Positions 12,168 to 24,091 of a stretch of 64,000 bases of DNA are shown one piece after another. Within the stretch, counting starts at the first letter, position 1, and the number at the start of each line of letters is the position of its first letter. Source of the DNA: Boletus sp. NGJ (Eukaryota; Basidiomycota; Agaricomycetes; Boletales; Boletaceae). The translations under genes and the position numbers were made by a program. The stretch is from positions 24,576 through 88,575 of the forward strand of contig JAGTXK010000113.1 of NCBI GenBank assembly GCA_019096195.1. Direction: 5' to 3'. Below the pieces are notes generated by a model that was not told where the DNA came from, ran no database searches, and was given only the letters and a program-made list of their open reading frames with translations.

Positions 12168-13358
12168 ATGCTTTCTCTCACTGACATACTAGTGCTAGTA
12201 GCATCGCTTGCAATCTCGCTGGCGATCTTGGTGCCACTCACTGGCGCACTCGTTAGGTTTAGGGCCCACTACAACCCCAAGGGTCTCCAACTCGACCCAG
12301 AGGGTGGTGTACAACCACATACTGGCCCAGTTATCACTTCCTTCTTCGCTATGTTGATGAGGGTTTACAAAATCGAAGTGCGTTTTACTACTCTGCTTTG
12401 ATATACGTGCACCATAAAACTTGTTGCCGACAGGGATGGCCAGGATTGTACAAGGGACTCAGTGTGTTTAGTTCTCAGCGAACTTACGAGGAACTACTGA
12501 CAGTACATCAGTGCCTACTCTTTTGTCAACCTCCACCGTCACTTTATTCCTGTTGATCTTCCTGAGCGGCAGTAACCTTCGCCATGGGACTTACAGTACC
12601 CCATCCACCGGTGTCCTGGGAACGCTGGCTTACAGTTTATTCGCTATGCTGATCTCTTTGCCTGAAACAATCATAACCGATCGGTAAGATTTCTTTTTCG
12701 CCAGCTTCCACCCCCTCGGATTGTAGAGGTTGATAGTATGGCAGGGCAATCACCACGCCGTACAAGCTACCTTACTTCAACGCTATTTATTCTCTGCGTG
12801 TTTTGTTGACACCCACCGAACGTCGGCGCCCGTGGACCTTGTACCTAACGCCCGGTCTTCTTGCGGCGCAAGTCTCGCATATTGCATACATCGTTCTCGG
12901 GTTGAGAACCGTCCGACACTTGCTCCTCCCTGAACTTGCTCAGCCTGGCCTACCTTCCAAGGAAGACATCTCTGTAGTCAGACTAGCCATATTCTTCGTC
13001 CTTGCTGTGGCTAGCACAGCTGTCCTTACACCTCTCGAAGTCATTGCCACTAGGCTCGCTATACAGCGAAATCATGCTGCGCCCGAATTTAACTCAGTTT
13101 CTCAGGAGGAGGAAGGCGATACAGAAGAAGCGGCAGAATATGCCGGAAATGAGGAAGACGTTATCGGGTACGTTCTCAATACCTAGTCGAGTACCATTAA
13201 ACGCTGAATTCAAAACTGATAGTCTGCGAACTGAGCGGGAACCTTACACCAGTTTGGTTGACTGCGCAAAGAGAATTATCGACGAGGAGGGCTGGAGTGC
13301 CTTGTATCGTGCTTGGTACTTGACGATGTTGGGCTGCCTTACTGGTGCTTTCTCTTGA
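12168..13358 (+). CDS. Mitochondrial-carrier-like membrane protein
   Basis: Predicted integral membrane protein resembling the divergent mitochondrial carrier proteins of basidiomycetes. It opens with a hydrophobic segment (MLSLTDILVLVASLAISLAI) followed by LTGALVRFRAHYNPKGLQLD. A spliced exon carries GWPGLYKGL, the carrier-type G-x3-LY-G motif, and another ends a hydrophobic segment with PETIITDR. Later exons hold VLTPLEVIATRLAIQRN, matching the P-x-[DE]-x-[IVLA]-x-[RK] signature at an odd-helix end, and EEGWSALYRAWY, the second EG-x3-LYRG-like motif. The last intron at about 13168-13222 joins GLRTEREPYTS. Only some of the expected six helices and three signatures are clear, so the substrate cannot be named. 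Confidence 0.72.
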
Positions 13359-14187
13359 TAGGTACTCTATTGCCAAAATTTGGCAGCACAGCTTGTTAAC
13401 CGATGACCTCGAGGTTGCAACAATCAAATCAGGATTATTAGTGAACGTATTGTCCCAGAACATGTCGGTACACTCGCTTCGAGGAGATGTAATTGTACTG
13501 TGTCGTGTGGCATAGCCTGCACGCATTAATATTGAAACTTCAGCGCTTTAATTCAGCTACCACTGACTCGGACAGTCGGATCCTCGAACACTGGAACACT
13601 CAGCTAGTACGTACATAGCAGGATGCAAGCTCAGACAGTCTTCATACATCTCGCGTCGTTATCAAGAGACGCCGCATCGTTGAAGTACTCACATAGCTGC
13701 AGCACAGGCGAGCAATCATGTACACCGCGCGTCCTTTGACGTTTGTCTTCCTACTGTAGTAGTCTTCTGTACACACTTATCAATCGAGTTGGATCAAGTG
13801 CCTGAAGGGACCAGTCCAACAAACAAGCACCACGCATTACAAGAGATAGCAGTTGACATATGCAGGAGTCCTTTTCCACAGCCTGAGGTCAGGATCAAAT
13901 CAAAGCTGGCTTTCCATGACTGCGCACCAGCCAACCCCGAGTGCGAAACCAAAACCATCTTATCAACGGGACACGAAATGCCTCTGGATCTATCATGGCG
14001 ATGTTTCCTACCATTTTTTGGGTAACCTCGTGGAAGTGTTGGCCAACAGGGCCACAAGTGATTGCCCTCGACATGCGAGAGCGCTAGGAATATTCAAACG
14101 AGACTGGAGCGATGAGGACCACGATTCCCAGATTTTGGTAATTTCATCTTGATTATAGTTTCGTGAGCACAACTGTTGTAATGTCTA
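13359..14187. other. Intergenic region between convergent genes, nothing recognised
   Basis: About 830 bp between the stop of the carrier-like gene and the stop of the GLTSCR1-domain gene, which is long for a convergent spacer here. Two small overlapping ORFs on opposite strands (around 13790-14050) have no family resemblance. No RNA gene or repeat was recognised. Confidence 0.4.
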
Positions 14188-15619
14188 TTATCCTGTCCCA
14201 TCCCTCTCTTTCTGAGTGGCGATAGGCACGCTATGAGCAACCACCGAGGTAATACCGTTTTGAAGAGATTGCCCAGCTGCGGGTTCTGAATTCGTGGTAC
14301 TAGCTTGTCCTGTTCCCGCGCCCCTCGACATCAACGAATTCAGCAAAATCGCCAACCCGCTCATCTGCGCCGGCTGAAGTAGCGAAACGTTGATCTCTAA
14401 ACTCAACATTGTGCCATTAGATGTCGACCCCTTGAGAACTGCAGCTGGTTGGGGTTGATCTGCGGGTGGCACAGATGCTGCTGGAACGGGTACTATTCCC
14501 AGTGCGTGCAAAGCTGAGAGGGAGGTGACAGGTAGCTGCACAGGTATAGGACCCGTCGACGGGGCGTAGCTGGCGGCACCAGCATTGGTCTGAGGTATGG
14601 CCGAGGGGATAGAGTAGATCGTAGAGGTGCCTTGCGCGGCAGTATTGTACTGGTGTGTATAAGCATAAGAATATGTGCGATAGTACTGGGAAGGTGTCGT
14701 TTGAGTGTAGTATGTCGGTCGGAATGTCGTTACAGTTGGGTGCGCAGAAGTGGCAGTAGATCCAGCCCGTTTTTCACGTTGTATTGCATCTAGCTCGTTC
14801 CTTGCATTCCGGAAATCAGAGTTAACTGTAGCTGTTTCAGACCTCTCGACCTCAAGGATTGACTGTGCGAGGGCATATGCTTGCCCATCAGGGGAGGGCC
14901 GCTGTGATTTATGTGGAAACATGGGGCAATGTGTGAAAAGGGAAAAAAACTACTCACTGTCCCCGTTTTGATTTTGGCGCGGTAGAGCCGGTCTTCAAAC
15001 CTTTTTAGCCGTCTGTGGCAGTTCAATGCAAACCGCGTATCTGGAGATTGAGGAGATCAGGATTGGCAACCCAGGACAGCAAACTTTGCCTCACCCTCTA
15101 TTTCCTGTCGTATTTCGTGATGTCTCGCCTTTTCTTTACCCTTTGAACGTTTCTGGTTCAGGAGTGAATCCAAGTCCTCGTCTGGTTGCTGGAAGACATG
15201 ATATGGTAAGAGCCTATTGACGACATCCGCCACGTCCGTGAAAGGCGTATCCACATCTGGATGTAGGACTGCGGCATGATCAGCTGCAAGACAGGCTGTG
15301 AAACTTAGAGGGGGGGCAGATTAAGTAAAGTCCGATTAAGTTATTTCTCTACGCACCCCGCCGCAGTTTGCTGAATGGCTTGAAGCTCTTCCTCTGACCT
15401 ATCCTTCGGATAAGCAACTAGATTGGCATTCAAACCACCAGGAGAAGGAAGAGAAGGGGTAGACTTTGTGGACGACGGTCCTGCAACAGCGGACTGGTAG
15501 GAATTGAGGGTGTTTTGTGAATCATGAACACCAGATGACCATGAGAGGCCGTTGGACGACTGTTGGACGGGTTTTAGAGGAAAGCTCTGAACAGAAAACG
15601 AGCCTTGCGGATTGAACAT
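14188..15619 (-). CDS. GLTSCR1-domain protein (putative SWI/SNF accessory subunit)
   Basis: Fungal protein with the conserved GLTSCR1/BICRA-type domain. In animals this domain defines the non-canonical BAF (GBAF) remodelling complex; a similar role here is inference. The first exon starts at MFNPQGSFSV (15619) and runs Ser/Pro-rich to EEELQAIQQTAAG. An intron ending at CTAAG (about 15307) joins it in frame to FTACLAADHAAVLHPD. The domain follows: TPFTDVADVVNRLLPYHVFQ, then ALNCHRRLKRFEDRLYRAKI, and after another intron QAYALAQSILEVERSE. This reproduces the family's 'VxRLLPYHVFQ ... LxxRFxxL ... LAQxxLExExSE' layout. The remainder is a Tyr/Thr/Ser/Ala-rich low-complexity tail. It is followed in tandem by CDC23 (103 bp). 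Confidence 0.72.
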
Positions 15620-15722
15620 TTCCTTGACTTTGTTGTGTTTGGTATGCTTTGCCTGGTGACAATCCCCGTGACCGCGTGAATAGCCACCCACTTTAGGGCT
15701 GGTTTTATTATCATGCTCCCGC

Positions 15723-18105
15723 TCAGGCTAGTGCGGGTCGTAGGAGCAGTACAGACTTTAATTTTTTCAACCAATCTGCCGCCTGAGTAACCTCCTCAGC
15801 ATTGCTGCTCGCAACCCGTTCCAGGTATGCCTTCGCCAGCGACAGATCACCACCAGGAGTCACCATCTGGTGACGAGCAACACAAATGCTAGACTTGGCG
15901 TAGTCCTGCACTGGGCGCTCTGCGCGGCGTTAGCACACATCAAAACATCCAACAGAAAGTATCCAAGCACCTTCGGCGCGACAGATCTCGACCACCCTCC
16001 GGTGATACGCGACAGCCTCGGCGGGCTCCTCCAACTCTTCATACAACTTCGCCAGTTTCAAGTTTATCGTTGTTTCTCGGGCTTCAGCACCTAGTAATGC
16101 ACGCTTAAGGCATTCCACAGCATCTCTCATTCTACCACGAAAAATATCAGCATGTGTTGTACTCCACATAAAGAGCGACTCCCTTACCGTCCAATTTCTT
16201 CGTAGCAAGATGCTTGAGCTTGCCATAGGCGTACGTCGTATGGGCTGTAGCCGGTGAGATCAGGGAGAAAAAGCATCTTGACAAGTACTCACCGAAGAGC
16301 TGTAGCTCGCTGATAATAGTAGAGGGCATATTGGTGCATGCTCAGCAGTTCGTAAGCTTGACCAAGTCCATACCACGCCCTGTAGTCTTTCCTGTTGACA
16401 TCTACAAGGCGTAGAGTTGGCGTTTTTCTGTGTACATCCTCAACGATATCAACACCTACCAACTGCACGTCGATATGCCTCGATTGCCGCATGCGAGTTT
16501 TTCATTTCAACGTATTCATGACCCATGAGTGTCCAAGCCGACAGGTACGTCCGATCTAACTCGGTTGCGCGTCTGAAATATTTTACCGCCTTCTCGTGCT
16601 CGGCGCGAAGTGAATAATGGTTCCCTAAGGCAGTCTCATCAATCCACGCTCTCAGGTTGGCGGTGGGGAAAATGTCACTTGCCAACCAGACAGCATACTT
16701 CGGGTCGATCCTTTTCAAGTTCAAGGAATTCATGAGCAAGGCGGGAAAGCTTTAAACGGTTTTCAGTTACGTAAAGAATGTTTGAATACACATCGATATC
16801 ATCGACTCGATATGGAGCGACGGTAAGGATTTTTTCAAACTGCTTTTCCGCTTGTCCGAAGTCTTTGGGCAGCTTCGCGTGAGTCGAACACAGATAAAAT
16901 AGCAAATTCAGTCTGCTGACCGTGTAAGTGGTACAGCACGCAAGCGCGCAGACTCATCACCCATGGGCTCCCTCGGAAGAAGTCCTCACCCAGAAGACGA
17001 TCACACATTACCAACTCGTTCTCCGTTGGACTGTTTAGCTCGTTCATCGTTTTGATTTGGAAAAACTGCACGAGAGGGTGAATTGCGGGTAGAGGGAGCA
17101 GTGGTAGCAAAGATGACAACTGAAAGAATCAGTCGTATCCGCAGGAAATGGTACGAATTGGCTAACCTCTTCTCCGTCTCCGATACACCGTCCCAGCAGC
17201 GCCCATGCAGACCAGTTCCATGAATACCCACCGATGGACAAGATGATACTTTCAATTGCTTCTTCTCTTCTGTGAAGCCGCGAGAGGAAAAGGCCTTTCC
17301 TGTCAAATTGCGGGCATGAAGACGGTCGCAAAGCTATTAAAAGAAGGTAGCCCGTACAGGAAGAGCAGCCAGGGGTCGACAGCATTCTTAACGATCTCAA
17401 GATGATACAGCAAGGATCGGTTAAAAGGTATGGGAGGATGTCCCCGAATGTCTGGACGCGATATTGTTAGCATGTGACATGATGTTTGGAGATTTGCCTG
17501 TAGACTTCAACTTACTGTAGTGTTTATACCAGTCTCTCTCTGTTTTCTTCTCGCTGATCTTCGTTCACGCCTCGTCCGTTAGTTTTATCCAGAATCCGTT
17601 AACTGGACCTACCAAGAATTGACAGTATATAGATAAAAATTGTGCTTTGGCACTTCGACAATTGCGTAGCACGTGTACCGCTCTGCTCAAGTCTTTGGAT
17701 GTAACATACGACTGGGCTACAAGAAGGGTGGCTTCTTCGGCGTGCTCAAGCTCAGCTTCGCGTTCTTGACTCGCGGATGACTCAGAGGAGGTTTTGTGGT
17801 CCCCGGATGCGAGAGTCGATCCAACAGCTTGAACTGGTATGGTGGCAAATGCAAGCGGAGGGCGAGGCGAGTACGCGCGTGCGGGTGTCGAGGTCGAGAA
17901 TCCGGTTCTTGGATCAGCAACAAACGCGTCTCGTTTGTGCTGTGGTATCGAGAGATAAAGCTCGGCAGACCTGATGCATGATGTGCTTTCAATGTTAGGT
18001 TCGTACGACGGAGCGAGCGATGTACCATTTACCAGCAACAATAAGACCTCTCTCTGAGCAGTCTTTGATTGAGTTCCGCAATGCACGCACTAGCTGTGGA
18101 TCCAT
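15723..18105 (-). CDS. CDC23: Anaphase-promoting complex subunit CDC23/APC8
   Basis: TPR scaffold subunit of the APC/C ubiquitin ligase that drives mitotic exit. The start is [20 protein letters not shown] at 18105, the typical N-terminal CDC23 segment, followed after an intron by [16 protein letters not shown]. Tandem TPRs cover the rest, with diagnostic blocks [19 protein letters not shown] (about 16760-16800), [60 protein letters not shown] and [20 protein letters not shown]. The C-terminus ends [12 protein letters not shown]. It is divergent with ALG14 (201 bp between ATGs). No break is visible. Confidence 0.92.
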
Positions 18106-18306
18106 GTCGCGGACAACAAACCAAAGTGTTTGGAATTTGGCGTGGAACACGACGCGATGCTCGTCCGTTCCCACCAACAAGTGCCTTAGTTTCAACTTCG
18201 TGCTATTAGTTATCTGCGGGCAATCTGGGCTTTCTAAGTATTCCGGTTCATCTCAGCACCTTCAGACTCGACAAACGTACGGCCGAGCGCCGTCCAGAAC
18301 CACTAC

Positions 18307-19239
18307 ATGTTCCTCCAGACTTTCACAGTCCTCGTTCTTCTGCTCTTGACTAGAATATATATCGTGTTATTCAACCCTTCATCAAAGCCACGAAAAAGAA
18401 GAGACGGCGAAAAATGCGTCTTGGCTGTCTTCCTCGGTTCAGGTTTTTCTGACAACCCTCTTGTCGGTGCTGCATTCTCCTCACTGGCTTATGTGAATCC
18501 TAGGTGGGCATACCAGCGAAGCGCTGATGTTGACATCAGGCTTGGACTTCTCCCGCTATTCGCCACGAATTTATATCGTTAGCGAAGGCGACACGCTGAG
18601 CACGACTAAAGCCGTCTCCTTGGAGCGTTCCAAAGCGTCTTGCAGTGTCCCCATCACTGTCAGCTCACGTCATCCGTTCTAATGCGTACCATGTCCTCAT
18701 GGTGCTTTTCAGGAATCTGATGACCGGAAGGACTACAGGGTTTTGGTTATTCCTCGCGCCCGGCGCGTGCACCAGGCGATATGGACCGTTCTTCCTACAT
18801 TCATGCACTCCGCCTTGGGTTGCATATACCTAGTAACTATAGCACCGCTGCTCAAGAAAGACTCGTTCCGAACTCCCTTTGCGGACCTGTTGATACTGAA
18901 TGGTCCCGGAACATGTGTTACGCTTTGTGCCGCTGTCATGGTGAATAAGGTGAGCTCTGTTCTCCACACATCCAGTGAGTACCCTTCCATGCTCGCAACC
19001 GTGACACATTCTGGTTCAGCTACTCGGCCTGCCACATCCGAAAATGATATACGTAGAATCGTATGCACGCGTACGCTCTCTCTCTCTCTCTGGGAAAATT
19101 TTGCGCCACTTGGTCGACCGGTATGTCTGTGGGCTAGAATTCCTCGCAATCCTGCTAATCCTTCAACAGCTTTCTTGTCCAATGGCCAAGCCTGTTGTCA
19201 GACAGTGGGCGTGAGGAGTGTTGCGGATGCTTGGTTTGA
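18307..19239 (+). CDS. ALG14: UDP-GlcNAc transferase subunit ALG14
   Basis: ER-membrane anchor subunit that recruits the catalytic ALG13 to make GlcNAc2-PP-dolichol in N-glycosylation. It has an N-terminal TM helix (MFLQTFTVLVLLLLTRIYIV) and a glycine-rich fold start, VLAVFLGSG, joined across an intron to GHTSEALMLTSGLDF. Further on are YRVLVIPRARRVHQ, LNGPGTCVTLCAAV and a conserved C-terminal block YVESYARVRSLSLSGK, then LVDRFLVQWPSL. The last intron lies between HLVDR and FLVQWP. The stop at 19237-19239 follows GREECCGCLV, a Cys-containing tail. The order of motifs is that of fungal ALG14. Confidence 0.9.
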
Positions 19240-19562
19240 TGCGATGGAGCTTATACTGCTGAAGTTTGATTATTTATTAGCAACGGCTTTCGCCCAGTCA
19301 CACTGGGACTACCAACTTCTCGTTCGATCTTGGCATCTAACTTACCTACACCATGGAACTATGGAATAAGGCTTGCCCACATACAATGACTGCTTGATTA
19401 CCCGGTTTCGTATCAACTGGGTTCATGTAACGCACACTCGGGGCTGGTCAATTTCTTTGGCAGGAGATGATGATGCAGTACGTGCACACCACCTGATTTT
19501 GTAAGTTTATCTTATGTACACCAAGTAGCGCGATGCATGCATGCCCGACACAACATCGACTT
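19240..19562. other. Convergent intergenic region, nothing recognised
   Basis: 323 bp between the stops of ALG14 (plus) and U2AF35 (minus). It is presumably taken up by the two 3' UTRs and poly(A) regions. No gene, RNA or repeat is seen. Confidence 0.4.
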
Positions 19563-20473
19563 TCATTTCCGCGTCCAGCGATCTTCCCCGCTATTCCCCC
19601 CTCTTCTTGGCGGGCTTGCACTCCGACCCTTCGCACTCTCCCTCTTGCTGGGCTCCCATCCGCCCCCACCGCCCTCAAGCTTCCATGGGTTCAGCCGCCT
19701 GTCCAGTCTCTGTCCTGCGCGTAAGGACGATACGAGGTCCTTGGAAGCAAGTCGTAGGTGCATGAAATTGCAAAATCCTCCCCGGTTGCATTCTCCGTTT
19801 TCGTTTTGTCGACAACAAGCTTCCCTAAAATCTGTGACGGGGGAAAGTTCTGCGTACAATGGACGGCCTTGTCAAGGAGTGTCAGGATGATACCAGAAAG
19901 CGGCAGACAAGTAAAAGACAACGAACGCACCTGCGTACCACCGATCATTCAAGTTATCGACAGCAATTTGTGCCTCAGTTTCCCATTCATATCGCGCATA
20001 TACGTTGCCAATTAGATGGTCGCCAACGTTGTCGCATACCTGAGCAGAATGAGTCTCGGTCGATGGAAGGAATTAAAACGACTCACATGCAACTCAAGCA
20101 AGTGCCCGAACTTGGCCAACTCACAGTACAGGTCCTCGTACACTGCATCGAAACCTTCTTGTAACTCTTGTTCCGATAATTTACAGACAGGATCGTGAGC
20201 GGGATTGTGGTAGACATTGGGCAACAAGATTGTTTGGGAAAAGGGGGGTCTAATGTGCTTCCGCGAGCACCTATCTCCATGTCTGCAGGCACCAATCTAG
20301 ACAATGTAAGTTCCAGGCAAAAGAGAGTGAACGCGGGCTCGAGTGACAAACCTTGTAGTAGAAAGAGCAGTTAACACGATCCTGCTCTGTTCCAAAGATG
20401 TTTGCCTACACACGATTAAGACCAGTCCATGAGGTAACAGTGATGGATAGACACGCACCAAATGAGAAGCCAT
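19563..20473 (-). CDS. U2AF1: U2AF 35-kDa subunit (3' splice-site recognition factor)
   Basis: Small subunit of U2AF, which binds the AG of the 3' splice site and recruits U2 snRNP. The start is MASHL at 20473, spliced to ANIFGTEQDRVNCSFYYK. The first CCCH zinc finger includes IGACRHGDRCSRKHIRPPFS. The atypical RRM (UHM) includes FDAVYEDLYCELAKFGH and ends with the WYAGRPLYAELSPVTDF block. The second CCCH finger is EACCRQNENGECNRGGFCNF, followed by MHLRLASKDL. The C-terminal tail is short and rich in Gly, Arg and Ser (GGGGGWEPSK, RGGNSGEDRW). Both fingers have all Cys/His ligands. Confidence 0.94.
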
Positions 20474-20704
20474 CCTGAGCAATTCCGAGTTATTCAAGGG
20501 AACTTGAAGTGGTCAGTGTGATGGTTGTTTGGCCGCCTGAGAAATTTACTAAGCCCGCGAGATCGGAGGTTGAAATAAATGTCACTAACAAGTATTTATT
20601 ACTTATATAATTATCGCGCCAAAAATAATGCACACAACTTAGTGAGGATGAATATGCCTCGCCTAGTAATGTATTTTACTACATGTTTGTTCTTTCCGAG
20701 AACG

Positions 20705-22262
20705 TTACAAGTTCCATCCATTGGCTTGTTGGCTTGGACTTCCCCACCCCTGCTGACCACCCCAAGCGCCCGTTCCACCACCCGAGTTCGGGCTCGTGCT
20801 CCCTCCCCAGCCTGAGGCGTTCTGAGCAGGGCTTGTACCCCAATTCGAACCTCCGGAACTTGCTGCCGGTGTCCCACCCCATCCACCAGTATTTCCGCTG
20901 CTATTCTGCGCCGGGCTTGAGCTTGAGCCGCCTCCCCAACTCGCAGAACCACCCCATCCACCAGCGGCTGGGCTAGCATACCCAGCGGCGGAGGCAGCCG
21001 GGTTTCCCCATGTCGCAGGTTGAGTCCACGCAGCGCCAGCTCCATTCACTGCTGTATCCATCTCCCCTGACACGTCCATGTCCGAAGGTGCTTTAAGGCC
21101 GAGGATCAAGTTTGCCAGCTTTGTCTGGAGTTCGGCGAGACCCTACAGGATTTCACGATAAGCTTTCATTAGCCTGGCAGCTACAGCTCACATGCCTTCA
21201 TGATGACTTCCTGCGGACCCAGGCTTCCGTCCGTTTCAACCTCAAAGTAGAATTTACGCGGTTTCGCATTGAAATCAAATACTTCATCATCTCTTGGTGG
21301 TTCTTCTTCCTTTGCATTTTCACCTACAGGCCACTCTGCCCGCACATCAGCTTCGTACCAATATGTTGTATGTCTCAGCTTGTTGTAAGGGTCGTATTCG
21401 AAAGCGACAGCAGAGCATGGCGACCACTTTGAATGTTCTTTCGCTATGCCCTGCCATCACGCTATGTGAGATACTCATGCAACATTTAGCGTGCGTACCT
21501 TCTTTGCCACGCAACGCAAGTGCAATTCTTGCCCTTTGCGAATTTTACAAATCAAAACTGGAGGTAGTGTAGGGTCGTCTGGTGGGATAATGAGAAGGAC
21601 CGTTGAGAAACTCTGAGCGACGCACTCTTTCCCACTGGGTACCCAAATACCTCTCCTCGTTTCGTCACCTCTTCACCATCCGTTATTGTCTCTGACGAGC
21701 CGGCGTTCGATGTGAATTCAACCACTTCAAGGTGATTACTTGTGACTTCCATGGTCCGGTTGTCGTTGCACACAACATCTAGCCTCAGCTCGATCGCACA
21801 GTATTTGCATCCCGCCAGACAAGTACAGTCCTGAGCGACATCAGAGTCCGTCACAACTATTACATTTCCAACCCATGGGATGCGAGACGTACCCTAGTGT
21901 AGCGCATTCCCTCATCGCAATTTGCGCTATTCAGTGGAATCATGCCGAGACGATGGGCGATAAACTCGTCTGGCAACACCGTTGTGTTGGAGTGGATCTC
22001 AACCATGTCAATGGCTAGCTCGAGTTTTAGTATTGCACATAGACTCTGGCACACACGAACCAACTGTCGGTATGTCCGCCATGACCACTCTTCGAATTGA
22101 GTTTGCAAATCTACCATGAATGACGGTGGTGAATGCGGTTGGTCAAGTTGACATAGAGCTATGCACGTACGCCAGGTCGACATTCTCCAGCACAAAGTTT
22201 ACCCGGTCTCTCCTCAAGTCACGTATCCGCACGACAGGTTCCGTGTCTTCAAAAGATTGCAT
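20705..22262 (-). CDS. RPB3: RNA polymerase II subunit RPB3 with Gly/Trp/Ser-rich tail
   Basis: Alpha-like assembly subunit of RNA polymerase II. The N-terminus is [20 protein letters not shown] with the ATG at 22262-22260. The conserved core has [49 protein letters not shown] and the zinc site [10 protein letters not shown], then [20 protein letters not shown] and [17 protein letters not shown]. After the dimerisation helix ([19 protein letters not shown]) there is an unusual tail of about 110 residues built of repeated WGG/WG-Ser/Pro units (20705-21020). The core is typical; the repeat tail is an addition. It is in tandem with the MDR oxidoreductase, whose stop is 92 bp upstream. Confidence 0.93.
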
Positions 22263-22354
22263 GACGAGCAGCTCGAAATGACCAACTGTGGTACTACTAA
22301 GCTGCTAGCAGAAGAGACCGGGACCCCAAACACCGCATCAACCATTCGCAATAA

Positions 22355-23799
22355 TCACAACTTTGCCTTGGTCTTATCCTCCTCATCACGAATGCGGACA
22401 ATGGTTTTACCCCATGTCTCTCTTCTTTCCAGCGCACCCAAGCCATCCATTGCGTTGGCCAACGGATATATTGTGGAGTAGATGATGGGTTTGACTTTAC
22501 CTGACGAGAGCAAGCTAGGAATCGGCCAGTCAGCCAGCACGGATACTACGTGATGGTGAATCACGAACCCTAGTAATTCTTTCCACACGACGGGAATTCG
22601 GGAGGGTTCTTTATCTGAAGCAGATGATCAATGCAGCATTCAATTCCACGGATCATAGGTTTGGCACACACATGCATAGAGCCCCCAATGGAGCCCCATA
22701 ATACTGATGTTTTTCAGCAGCACCAAGTTCAAGGGCAACTAGCGGTTGTAGTGAACACCCAATAGACATTGGCACAGAGACGACGTTACATTCTCTATTG
22801 GGCCGGCGGCAAACCCGATCACCAATGCTCTGCCCTTGAACGCCATACATTTCAACGAGTCTAGAAACACTGTCAAATTTTGATTACGGGTGAGAATGCG
22901 GTTCTACTCACCTTTTATCAGGCCCACAGGATCGTACACGACGTCGACGCCACGCCCCTCGGTGATCTGCAGCACTTTCTTCTGCCACTCCGGGGTCGTG
23001 TAGTCAACAACATAGTCCGCGCCACCATACCGTTTGCATATGTCAAGTTTAGTTCGTGTGCCAGCAGCGGCAATGACTTTGGCTCCCAGTGCTACACTTT
23101 GTGAGTGTGTGACAGAGCTTGAGATATGGAAAAGGCACCTTTAGCCAATTGCACAGCAGCAATTCCAACTCCTCCAGCTGCAGCATTTACAAGGATGGTC
23201 TCGCCTAGGATATCATTCTGAATTAGCCATCACTTTCCTAGACATGCACACTCTGCTTGACCTGGCTTTAGTTCTGCTCGGCCTACAAGGGCCTCGTAAC
23301 TCGTTGGCCATGTAATGTAAAGGCCTATGACATCGTCCTGAGAAAGATTTGGCGCTTCGAAAACAGGGAGACACACCTGCTCCCTGGTCGAAAGTGAGGT
23401 TATCAGGGAGTGGCAAGATCGATTTCCACTTGACAGCTATGCGGTCCGCAAATGCGCCCTGTGCAGAACCAAATACCCTATCCCCCGGTTTAAAGGGGCA
23501 ATTCTCTGGGATCTGGGAGCTGCTCGCAATCTTCCCGGAGAATTCTGCACCAAGCGTGAATGGAAAGGGTGGTTTCACTTGATATTTACCCTGGGCTTGT
23601 AATATCTGTCGATATAGTAATGCGTCAAGTCTGACACGCATACCTATGTGTGCGTGGTACTTACATCGAAAAAGTTGAGGCCTGCAGAATACACGTCCAC
23701 GAGGACGTCCTCTGGTCCGGTCACTGCTGGCTCTGGTGCATCATGCACGAGGTCAAATTTAGAGGGATGCTTCCACTCTTTGACCACATAGGCTCTCAT
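22355..23799 (-). CDS. Quinone-oxidoreductase-type MDR enzyme
   Basis: Zinc-independent medium-chain dehydrogenase/reductase resembling NADPH quinone oxidoreductases. The start is MRAYVVKEWKHPSKFDLVHD at 23799. The catalytic GroES-like domain has VLVDVYSAGLNFFD, the family's GxEFSGKI and FKPGDRVFG. The Rossmann fold is indicated by LVNAAAGGVGIAAVQLAKA (AAxGGVG motif) and by YGGADYVVDYTTPEWQKKV, then GRGVDVVYDPVG. The C-terminus has GKVKPIIYSTIYPLANAMDG and ends near KTKAKL. The GroES-like part lacks the Cys/His zinc ligands of alcohol dehydrogenases. The exact substrate is unknown. Confidence 0.87.
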
Positions 23800-24091
23800 A
23801 GCGAAAAGGCACTGTGGACTTGAAGGAGGTTTTTTGGACGTGATAGCTACATAAATGAATATCACGAACCAGTACAGGAACCCCAGAGGCCGGTATCCGG
23901 GTACTAGCCGGATGGTGCGAGAATCAACAACGAATATAAGTTGAACGAGTCGAGTCTCTGGCTCGCAACGAACACGATATGTACATCGAATGCTCTGTTG
24001 CGGTAAAGCTATGCGTAATGTAAATACAAATATGATGCTTCTACTACATGACTGGCGTTCATCTCAACGTGATCCGGGACAACGTGCATAT

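Noticed and set aside
13789-14057. Two overlapping small open frames in the carrier/GLTSCR1 spacer
   Set aside because: Opposite strands over the same bases, no conservation clue, no splice-supported extension.
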